Below, one piece after another: positions 21,490-30,113 of a stretch of DNA of 64,000 nt. Position 1 is the stretch's first letter; every line of letters starts with the position of its first letter. Source of the DNA: Anthracocystis setariae (lineage: Eukaryota > Basidiomycota > Ustilaginomycetes > Ustilaginales > Ustilaginaceae); assembly GCA_928724745.1 (NCBI GenBank), contig CAKMXJ010000016.1, forward strand, positions 1 through 64,000, given 5' to 3'. The translations under genes were made by a program, and so were the position numbers. The notes under the pieces are model-generated. The model was given only the letters and a program-made list of their open reading frames with translations. It did no database searches and was not told the DNA's origin.

Positions 21490-22020
21490 GTACTTGGACC
21501 GAAGTTTGTATATAGTTGGCTCCTAGTTGTACATAGTTCCTGAAGTTCCCATGGACTTCATCTGAGGTTTTTTCATCCTCTTCACTGAGGGTTTTTCCTC
21601 ACAATGAAGTACCTTTCTCTTGATCAAAGTACCTTCCAACCTAGACTGAAGTAGGATCAACCTCTGTGGACTGACCCTTGAACCCTAGGCAGACCTCATC
21701 CAAGTATGTTGGAACCTGAGTCCAACCAGGTTCAAGTACATCCCCAAGCCATGGTTGAAGATAGGCAGAAGTACCATCAACCTTGGCTGAAGTGCAGGAA
21801 GTACAGTTCAACCTCGGTCCAAACTATACTTGGCACATACTTCAACTTCAAGTCACCCAGCTTGGACTCCATCATAACACCTCAGCCAGCATCCAAGTTT
21901 GAACTTCAACCCTCAGTCAACCCCACCCTGAACTTCGGTCAACCCTACTTGGACCCCATCTTCAAACCTTGGTCAACCGAACTTGGACCTAGGTTCAAGG
22001 TACTTGGGTGTCAACTTTGA
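21490..22020. other. Word-biased 3' flank of the OTU gene
   Basis: No gene. It has the same AAGTAC, GTTCAA, CAACCT and ACTTCA vocabulary as the gene, which stops abruptly near 22,020. That edge may be the boundary of the OTU-carrying element. Confidence 0.4.
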
Positions 22021-22314
22021 ACCCCTGTAGCACCGCAACCGCTTGCAATTTCACCACTCTTGACATGTGTACAGCCTCTCTATAGGTTCTTCTAGCTGTT
22101 CCACACATTGCCTCCACCCTTCCACCGCTTTGAAAAAAAAATATTCTTCCCCGAGAGAATTCTGCCGTCAACTTCAAATGCCTGTATCTCGGTCAATAGG
22201 TTAAACTTTAACCCAAACTCAACGGCTTCTGACAGCTCTGAGCTAGCTCTACAACTCCAATTAGTACAGATTTGAAGGTGTATTTGATGCCTCATGAGAA
22301 CAGCCTTGTAACCC
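22021..22314. repeat. Possible relative of the 635-bp repeat, ending CCTTGTAA
   Basis: Ends at 22,311 with the same CCTTGTAA that closes the 635-bp repeats, and includes a CTGTATCTCGGTCAATAGG stretch like their CCGTATCTCAGCAACCAGG. Like copy 1, it is fused directly to a truncated copia element on its right. The rest is too diverged to align by eye. Confidence 0.4.
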
Positions 22315-22323
22315 CCGAGGCCA

Positions 22324-22971
22324 GACATCAGCTACGCTGTACAGAGACTCAGCCGCGAACTTGCAAACCCGCACTCTAATGCTATGGTTCAGGCTAAACA
22401 TCTGTTACGTTACCTCAAGGGAACGGAAACCCACGGGCTCGAATATAAACCCGCCGTCGGGTTTCCAATTCACGACGTGAATCTTGATTTCGGATTGCTA
22501 TTTCAGACATTCACCGACGCAGATCACGCGGGGGACACACTAACTTCGAGATCAACGTCGGGAATTGTCAACACGGTCAATACTATGCCATACAGCTGGA
22601 TTTCTAAGCTACAGTCCATCATCACGGACTCTACAACATACGCCGAATATGTAGCTATGGCCGAAGCAGCGAAGGAAATCACATGGTGCCGATGGCTGGT
22701 CGAAGAACTCGGCCTGAAAGTCAAGAACCCGACGCAACTCATGGTGGATAACCGCGCGGCCATCGAACTCGCCAAGGAACCCAAGTTCCACAACCGAACC
22801 AAACACTTTCGCCTCAAGTATCACATTACCCGATCATACCAAGCAGAAGGATTACTGATCGTGAAGCCAGTCTCAACAACGGACCAACTGGCTGACATTC
22901 TCACTAAGGCATTGGAGAAGAACAAAGTTCAAATCAATCGCAAGAATCTCCACATACTTCCCACGAACTAG
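22324..22971 (+). pseudogene. copia RNase H fragment
   Basis: The frame is open from the truncation point (DISYAVQRLS) to the stop at 22,971 and includes FTDADHAGD and the VDNRAAIELAK region. It is almost identical to the last 215 residues of the copy A polyprotein. It lacks protease, integrase and reverse transcriptase and is a remnant. Confidence 0.9.
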
Positions 22972-23536
22972 GAAAACCCGACGACGGGTTTCTTCTTCCA
23001 CCGATCAATCATCGAGATCCGTACATGCACACTCACGATTCGGCGCGAAAAACATCAAAACCACAAAAACAAAGACCAACACAGGCAAAACAGTAATAAA
23101 AGGCCTACAAAATAAACCCTGCATGAGGACACGACCCAAGACACATCAATACTCATCGGATTGCAAAACCCGACGTCGGGATTTCACATTTAGCACGAGC
23201 CCTCAAGATTTAGGACCGGACTAACAAAATTACAAATAAATTACCGCTAACACCACAGTCACTTATATGTCACATTGCGCAATCACATCCACCGAGATGA
23301 AACGCGGTGCATCCGACAACACTCTCTATCGGGTCATAAGACCCGACAACTGGACTCTACAACATGCTGCATCACTTGCGGAACGCCCCGAACAAAGCAT
23401 TACGCCACAAAGGATTGGAGTTGCGGCGGAAATCAATAAAAGGACCCTCACCACACTTACCGATCTCATAACAACGACCTCCTTAACCACCATCCCTAAC
23501 TCCAACCCCATACCAATCGACACTCAGCAACCAATC

Positions 23537-24892
23537 ATGGGAAAAAGGCTCTCAAAAGCAAAGAGAGAAGCCCTCGCCAAGGCCACCGAGGCCAGGCGAA
23601 GAAGAACCACCGAAGTTAACGCTGCCGTCGCCAACGTCGCCGATAACGCCAACTCCTCGACCAACGACACAGACAACATCGACAACGACGCCGACACACC
23701 CTCCGACGCAACCGTCGCTCAAGCCTCCCCTCAAGAGGGCCAAGAAGAGGCAATGGACGTCGAGGAAGAGCTCCCAGCTCCGACAGACGAGGATCCATCA
23801 CCACCAAGTACTCGGCCCACTGTCACACATGACATGGTCATCGATAATCACCTTCCTCCAACATCGCCGCCGTCTACCAACCCCGCCTCGATACCACAAG
23901 TCGCTGAATCGACCCAGAACAGCGCTACCGTCCCTTCCAACGAAGGCAACGGTACTACCACCTCGTCGACCGCGCCCCGTGTGGCCGGCCACTCGCTACG
24001 CCTCCGCAGCCGACCTCTTCCTGCGTTAAGGCCAGCGACTGCCACCACCGGCGATGACGAGTCCCCCGAAGCGAGATCTCTCTTTCTCTATTCGGACGAC
24101 TCCCTCATCGACGGTGACTTCGAACTAGATCCCGCCTACGACCGTGGTAACGAGGAACTGGAGCGGAGCACCTCTGCCCGCCGAACAAACGGACCCAATC
24201 CCTCCCGAGCAATCGAGCTCGTGGAGTCGACCACCTCGCCCTCTCACCGCCGCATCGTTGGAGCAGCCGCCAACGCCGTCGCTGCCTCCAAAGCCAACCT
24301 CGAGGCCGACGAAGCCCAACCGGCCGGCGGAACGAGCGAACACCCCCTCCCCTCGCACCTGGCATGGTCGGGGGCTATCACTCCGGGGGTTCCACTATCG
24401 AAGCAGAAGCGCTTCGTTGTCCCAGCGGGAGTGGTGCTGAACTCACGAAGGCACTTCACTCCGCTGGGCCAGACTCCTCATCACGGCCTCGTGATCATGA
24501 CACCCGGCTGCCAAGAGTGCGAACTCATTGGCGTGCATTGTTCCTTTGGCGCCGGGGTCAATCACCAAGGGAAGAAGCGAGACCCCGCCCGCGGGTCTTG
24601 CGACCACTGCATGGTCATCTCAAAACCATGTCGAGGACTGGGGTACGAAGGGAAGAAAACCAGGAAAATGATGCTCATTGAGGAACTCCGAGGCAGAGTC
24701 GACGAAGCTAAGGAGGTATGCCTCAATACGATCGTGGCCACGAGAACAGGGAAAACACCCCCGAAGAAGTGGGATCCCTCGTTCTTCATCAAAATCTTGG
24801 GGCAGGTCGAAGAGCTCATCGAGAAGCGCGAGGCTCCCGGCCCTCGAAATAGGTTCGCTCAAGCATCCGGCTCTGGTACCTCGGGTCCTTAA
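23537..24892 (+). CDS. copia accessory ORF (ORF3), copy B
   Basis: 451 residues from MGKRLSKAK, the same length as the copy A version. The central low-complexity part has diverged (NANSSTNDTD-like runs), while the C-terminal cysteine domain, RFVVPAG and GPRNRFAQ tail are conserved. Both CxxC triads are intact. It has stayed open although the rest of the element is truncated, so decay is recent or the ORF is maintained. A perfect CGGGTC-N5-GACCCG inverted repeat straddles the stop codon. Confidence 0.72.
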   Translation: MGKRLSKAKREALAKATEARRRRTTEVNAAVANVADNANSSTNDTDNIDNDADTPSDATVAQASPQEGQEEAMDVEEELPAPTDEDPSPPSTRPTVTHDMVIDNHLPPTSPPSTNPASIPQVAESTQNSATVPSNEGNGTTTSSTAPRVAGHSLRLRSRPLPALRPATATTGDDESPEARSLFLYSDDSLIDGDFELDPAYDRGNEELERSTSARRTNGPNPSRAIELVESTTSPSHRRIVGAAANAVAASKANLEADEAQPAGGTSEHPLPSHLAWSGAITPGVPLSKQKRFVVPAGVVLNSRRHFTPLGQTPHHGLVIMTPGCQECELIGVHCSFGAGVNHQGKKRDPARGSCDHCMVISKPCRGLGYEGKKTRKMMLIEELRGRVDEAKEVCLNTIVATRTGKTPPKKWDPSFFIKILGQVEELIEKREAPGPRNRFAQASGSGTSGP

Positions 24893-24971
24893 GACCCGTT
24901 GTGAATTCCATTACTCTGTTACGAAATAATTGACTGTGCCTGATGTCTGTGAAGTGTTCGACGCGGGGGAC

Positions 24972-25770
24972 TGTTGGAACGCAGAGTTCCTTATTCCGTC
25001 TCTCACTAAGAGCATTTCACCATCGGGCCACAAAACCCGACGTCGGGTTTTGTAACCCGCGTTCGGGTTTGTACCCTCAGCCGGATTTGGACAACCACGA
25101 CCCCCTTTACGAGAAAACACCCAAAACCCACACACGCGTCCAAGACACACGATTCAAGACAGAAGGTTCGAAACATAGTCTTAAGACCCGCGGTCGGGTT
25201 TTATGATTCCGGATGCGTCCTCAAGAAGAAACCACGAACTCTCCCTATACGACCAGAAGGGAGATCCCACAGCAAAAGGTTGGCACCAACGACCAAGTGA
25301 GTGGATTACGCTACAGACATCGCGAGATCCACCAAGGAACGTTCAGTACAAACGTAAGGAAACAACATTACGGACTCAACATGTATATAAAACACCTTTT
25401 TGTCGTGACTCGTTAGTGTCTCCGGAAGTCATCGAATCTTTTCCCCATTTACTCTTATCATACCTTCTCTCCGACAACTCGTCGAAGTAGTCATCAAAGT
25501 ACTTACAGTATTTATCGTTCAAGCTTCCTACCTCTGCGAAGACGACGTGAGCGTACGAAACCCGACGTGGATCTTTGGAATAACAACAAAGATAACGTTC
25601 GGATATCCTAAGACTTCCGGGATTCTAACAAACCCGCAGTTTGTCAGAACCCGACGTCGGGATTGATCACCCGACGCCTACTTCCGTAAGTCACGCTCAA
25701 AAGCCATAATTAACTACTTATTCTTGGCTTTGCCGTAAGGCCGTCATTCCTCATTTGCTATTCTCTTACA
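24972..25770 (+). repeat. 3' LTR of copia copy B (799 bp)
   Basis: Begins TGTTGGAACG after the polypurine tract GCGGGGGAC and ends CTCTTACA. TATATAAAA at about 25,383. Palindromes at about 25,036 (20 bp, perfect) and 25,648, with an imperfect one at 25,053 and one at 25,184. Confidence 0.85.
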
Positions 25771-25914
25771 AGTACTGGTAGACGTTGCCGGGGCGTCACT
25801 GGCGCCGGACGATGAACCGGAGGGGGTATTGGCATCGGCTGGCGTTTTGGCGAGCCGAGCCGATCGACGCGAGGGAATGGCAGGAGCAGGCGAGGGTTTC
25901 TTCTTGGGCGCCAT
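25771..25914 (-). pseudogene. N-terminal fragment of a gag-like protein cut by copia copy B
   Basis: From an ATG at 25,914 the minus strand reads MAPKKKPSPAPAIPSRRSARLAK and a Ser/Thr/Ala-rich tail for 48 residues, then runs into the copy B LTR. A basic start with RRSARLA is common in fungal Gypsy-type gag proteins. It may be the start of another retroelement or of a DNA-binding host protein; only the start is left. Confidence 0.4.
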
Positions 25915-27171
25915 GGTGCTGATGGCGAGGTAGGGGGCTGTAAGTGTTGATGGTAGTTCTTCAGACTCATCACTCAGCTGCCGTCGAGCTCACAGTGGCT
26001 GGAAGATGCGCAGCCCATTTCATTTCGCCTCGCAGGAGCTCGGGTCTCGGAAGGGGGGTAATGTCACAGGCGGTGAAGCCGAGGCGGCGGAAAACTTGTT
26101 TTACGGCCGCTGTCAGCCCAAGCGCGGTTGATAGAGTCAAATTCGGCCGCTCTGGCATTGGAGGAGAGGAGGTACGCTGCCGGCAGTGCGTCGTATTGAG
26201 CAGTGTGGTTACTCCCAGGCGGCATAAGTGGAGCGGTGGAGAACACGCTTTTCAGCCGCTCTCAGTGCGAGTGCGGCCCAGAGAGTCTCTTTCAACCGCT
26301 TCTGGTCAAAGTGGTCGGATTGCGGCCGTTCGACATCGCAGAGACGCCGGATCGCGACAACACCATCTCGAGGTGATCAGCAGAGGGGGGACACCATCTC
26401 AGGCGCTCTCGGAGGCTTGGAGGTGATCAGCCGCCTGTACCACGGCCAGAACAAGCACACACGCAGGCCGTGCAGCTAGACAATAGGCTAGCGCCGGATC
26501 GGCCTTGCCATAGGGGTTTGGAGCGGTCCTACTTAATGTCTCCTCATCTGTTTCAAAGTGGATGAGCTCCTCATCCACTCTACTTCTTACAACACCAGTC
26601 TTCAGCTCAGTATCTATTCTTAACGACGTCTTCACGATCATTCAGTTTCTAGTTCAGTAAGTTGCAATACAAGTAGCATTGCAGCTTCCTCGCGTGCCTC
26701 CGTTCAAGTCGGAGAACAGCTAGACCTCGTCGGTACCGGTATCGACACCGCAGCGCGTAAACGCTGCCTACAAGCTGACATCGGGACGTCAGGCCCTAAG
26801 CCGTCGCCGTAACAGCTTGGTGATCACTCCCAGTGTTCACCTAATCATCTAAACAGCTTCCTGTCTCGTCAAGAGCGCTCGCGGGACACCAAGCTAACAC
26901 ACCGTAATACCGAGTACGCCGTGCTGCCGCTGAACGGAGCGCCAACAGCGTCAGTCGGTAATAGGTCGAACGCGGTTGAGAGGCCCACACTCCACCGCCG
27001 TCGAGTCGAGTGCGGCCCAGTCGTCGTTATCGGACCGCCGACGTATCTGCGCAACCCACCTCGTACTACCCAGTTGCGCAGGCGCGTAACCCAAACTCGG
27101 CGGCCCAGCCCAACAGGACCGCACCGCTCTCGAAACAAGATCGGCCTATTTACCAGGCGCCCGACCGCTGA
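25915..27171. other. GC-rich gene-free stretch, possibly old LTR sequence
   Basis: No gene. Around 26,083-26,340 two diverged units about 155 bp apart share GGNGGANAAC and GCCGCT motifs. GGTGATCAGC occurs twice near 26,372 and 26,423. It may include LTR or leader sequence of the element whose gag starts at 25,914, but I could not define ends. Confidence 0.35.
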
Positions 27172-27432
27172 CACAGGCCACACTTGGTGGCTGCCTATGC
27201 GGTGGAGGGTGCCGGACATCTCGGAGCCAAGGCCTGGCTCACTGAGATGGCCAAGATGGGCACCTGGGGGGACGAGCTGGCCCTCCTTGGGCTGGCAGAG
27301 GCCTACAGCAAGGCGCTGTGGGTCTTCTCTGACCAGCATGGTCAGCACTCCACCTATCCTGGTGGAGACAGTGGGCCGTACCTGGGGCTCATCCACCTGG
27401 GCGGCAACCACTATGAGATCCTGAGCCTGTGA
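27172..27432 (+). pseudogene. C-terminal fragment of an OTU protease
   Basis: The frame is open from just after a stop at 27,169-27,171. It matches the end of the OTU gene at 19,504-21,489: WLTEMAKMGTWGDE aligns with YLSKMARHGTWGDD, and GGNHYEIL with GNHYELVL. The catalytic His is kept; the Asp/Cys half is missing. Base composition is much more GC-rich than the other copy, so this is a distant relative, not a recent duplicate. Confidence 0.7.
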
Positions 27433-27708
27433 TGTGCCTGACCTGACCCTATGTATATAGTATAACACAAAAAACCCAAAAAAATACCTTGTAAATAGTT
27501 AACATACCGTGTGAGAGTGTGCAACATAGCTTGAGCAGCCACCGTGTGGAATCGGTGAGACTCGGAGTCACTGTAGCTGCCACACCAGAGACCGCCAGAG
27601 CCTGCGACTTTGGCTCCAGTGTCTCCTATAGTGCGTCACCAACTTCCATTAAGGTAGCGTAGAGATCCGATGACTTCAACTTTCAGGTATCGGACTCGTG
27701 TTGGTATT
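27433..27708. repeat. Diverged module of the 635-bp repeat family
   Basis: After an A-rich end of the OTU fragment, 27,545-27,700 shows the same ordered blocks as the 635-bp repeat module (GGAGTCACTGTAGCTG, GTCTCCTATAG, TTAAGGTAGCGTAGAGAT), diverged. It runs straight into copy 3. Confidence 0.5.
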
Positions 27709-28343
27709 GGTGAGACACGTAAGTGATCATACCACCGCACACACTCCACCAACTGCTCTGAAACTCTGATGCTGTCCTCTCCTAGCATATAGAAGGAAGT
27801 CTTATTAGTGTAGCGTAGAGATGGGAGGAGGTCCACCTCCAACGTCCCTGACATGGTCACGTAGGGTCAGGGTTGGGTCGGGGTCAAAACCCGAGTCACC
27901 GTATCTCAGCAACCAGGGATGCGCTCCCTCTGAAACTTCACTGCTAGCATCTCCTAGCATGTGTGAGCAAGTTTGATTAAGCTAGCGTGGAGATTGGAGG
28001 TGGTCCATTTTCCCACTTTCAAAGGGGGGACCCTTGGAGCTTTGACCAAAATCTCCAAAAACGACAAGTTGGCCATAGCTCCACAACCACTTTGCGCCCT
28101 TCCATGGGAGTTTCAGGGTGTTCATTTGGGCCTATTTGAGCCATAGTTTACTATGGGTGCGTCCCTGAAAAGTGAAATTTTTGCCAACCCGAGTCAAGTC
28201 GGCCCAATATTGACGGAGCCGTACAGCAACATTTTATTATGCAACTTGCGTAGGGTTAAGTAATCAAATATACCTATTTTGGGTAGATGAACAACTTTTA
28301 TTAAGCAACCCTACCCTGTTTGTAAAAGCACACCCCCTTGTAA
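27709..28343. repeat. 635-bp dispersed repeat, copy 3
   Basis: Same length and ends (GGTGAGACAC...CCTTGTAA) as copy 1, with few differences. No ORF. Confidence 0.82.
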
Positions 28344-28620
28344 GATGTTGATCTTCCTCGTTCGAGTCCTTCAAAGCTTCTAACCGCTGCGCCCTGTTCA
28401 ATATCGATATTGTCCTAGCACTACTAAGTCACAGACATCAAACTCTGTGACAGTTCGAGCACGGACTTAACAATTCACGACACTTTCCCAAGATCGCAAC
28501 TTAGGAAATAGGACGTCGGATATCAAACATCCATTACCAAGTGTTGTAAGTCGTATCTAACATTGAATAAACTAACGCCGCAATAGCTACTTCGCATCGA
28601 TTGACTTTGAGAATCTAATA
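28344..28620. other. Gene-free stretch
   Basis: AT-richer sequence with no gene, no clear repeat and no tRNA fold, despite a GTTCGAGTCC word. Confidence 0.4.
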
Positions 28621-28727
28621 TTCCTGGCATTTCAAAATTCAGCACAGTTTTCAAATGGACCGTCTCATTTTCTCAGTGACACATCCATACAACAATTTTT
28701 TGCCCATCAAACCCTAACCCTACGGCA
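28621..28727. repeat. Second copy of the subterminal-like segment with CCCTAA tract
   Basis: Repeats 838-943 with few changes, including the last GACCGTC motif and TTTTTTGCCCATCAAACCCTAACCC. The tract then joins a truncated, inverted copia LTR. Confidence 0.65.
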
Positions 28728-29488
28728 AAGCCAAAAATAAAGGGTTAATCATGGCTTTTGAGCGTGACTTACGGAAGTAGGCGTCGGGTGATCAACCCTG
28801 ACGTCAGGTTCTGACAAACTGCAGGTTTGTTAGAATTCCGGAAGTCTTAAGTTATCCGAACATTGTCTTTGTTATTATTCCAAAGACCCTATGTTGGGTT
28901 ACAGACGTTCACGTTGTTTTTGCAGAGGTAGGAAGCTTGAACAATGAATACTATTGGTACTTTGATGACTACTTGACAAGTTGTTGGAGAGAAGGTATGA
29001 TAAGAGTAAATGGGGAAAAGATTCGATAGATTCCAAGAGCACTAACGGGTCATGACAAGGGAACACTTATATACACGTTGGGACTACTAGAAGACGCTTC
29101 CCAGCATTTGTACTGAGTGTTCCTTGATGAATGCTACAGGGTCCATAGCGTGAACTTCTTGCTCGGTTGCTTGAGGCTTTCTCGCTTTTGTGTAGTGTGT
29201 ATCTTGGTCAGGTCGGAGCACTTCTGAATTCTCCCAGGTGACGCATCTGGAATTGTGAAACCCGACTGCGGGTCTTGAGATAATGTCTCGAACCTCCTGT
29301 CTTGAATTGTGTGTCTTGGGCGCGTGTGTGGGTTTTGGGTGGTTTCTTGGGAGAAGCATCGTGGTTGTCCAAATCCGGCTAAGGGTGCAAATCCGCACGC
29401 GGGTTGCAAAACCCAACATTGGGTTTTGTGGCCCAATAGTGAAATGCTCTAAGTGGGAGACGGAACATGGAACTTCTGCGTTCCAACA
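28728..29488 (-). repeat. Decayed solo copia LTR (copy C), truncated at its 3' end
   Basis: Reverse complement of the copy A/B LTR, from TGTTGGAACG (ending at 29,488) to the TTGGCTTTGCCGTA part. The last 35 or so bases are replaced by the telomere-like tract. Palindromes survive in mutated form, for example AACCTGACGTCAGGGTT at about 28,795 (minus strand) and AAACCCAATGTTGGGTTT at about 29,410, mostly through CG to TG/CA changes. It is the last repeat before core genes. Confidence 0.8.
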
Positions 29489-30113
29489 CAAACCAGCTGG
29501 AGCGATACAAGTTGTTCAAGTCTTGATGAAGAGTGTCAGCCACCTTGAGGGCCCAGCCTTCACAGACAAAACTCATACCATGACCTGCGTTGCTGAGCTG
29601 GGTTGGTAGTGACGCTCTTCATAGGCCTAGCTATGACCTTTTTTGTTGCTACCTTTGTCAACAATGCAGGTGATGGTAAGAGCTTCTGCACCGGTGGCAC
29701 AGAGCTGGTGTGTCGGTCTCTCTGGCAATGAACAGACCAGTGTGACCCAGATGAACAACACGGGTCTGTTAGGTCTGCATCACTGACACCATCCATACGC
29801 ACAAGACGTGTGTCAAGCCTGCGTTGCTGACGCTCACCATCACAAATTTCGATGTGAGTGTTGGTCTCAATTGATTTTGGAAGATGCTGGTGTGGAGGCT
29901 GAGGTTAGGAAAGCACGCACCACTTTGCCGCTTCTCTTCTTTCCATGTCTGTCCGTTTTCTCGCTGAGGCGCCAAGTGCTGCTAGCTCGCCATCTTGGCT
30001 TTCGTCGCAACGACGTACTAGCCATCCATCGGGAGAGTAAGGCAACGCACGCGACTTTTGGTGGCGTCTAGCTGGAAGATTTGACGAGGTCTTCCGCGAC
30101 CGAGCTTGCAGAC
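29489..30113. other. Intergenic region upstream of mre11
   Basis: No gene seen. It contains the boundary between the repeat-rich block and core genes, and presumably the mre11 promoter; no clear TATA box was found. Confidence 0.5.

Larger units (their letters stand above)
22315..25770 (+). mobile_element. Ty1/copia retrotransposon, copy B (only 3' half left)
   Basis: Contains the end of RNase H, the accessory ORF and the 3' LTR, all closely similar to copy A. Everything upstream of RNase H is gone. Family palindromes are kept at about 22,447, 22,973, 23,165, 25,036 and 25,648. The LTR end at 25,770 has landed inside another gag-like reading frame. Confidence 0.9.

Noticed and set aside
28353..28395. 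tRNA-like words (GTTCGAGTCC) suggesting a tRNA or SINE
   Set aside because: No T-stem or acceptor pairing could be drawn.
30081..30113. Upstream start of mre11
   Set aside because: The codon at 30,081 is TTG; the first ATG is at 30,114.
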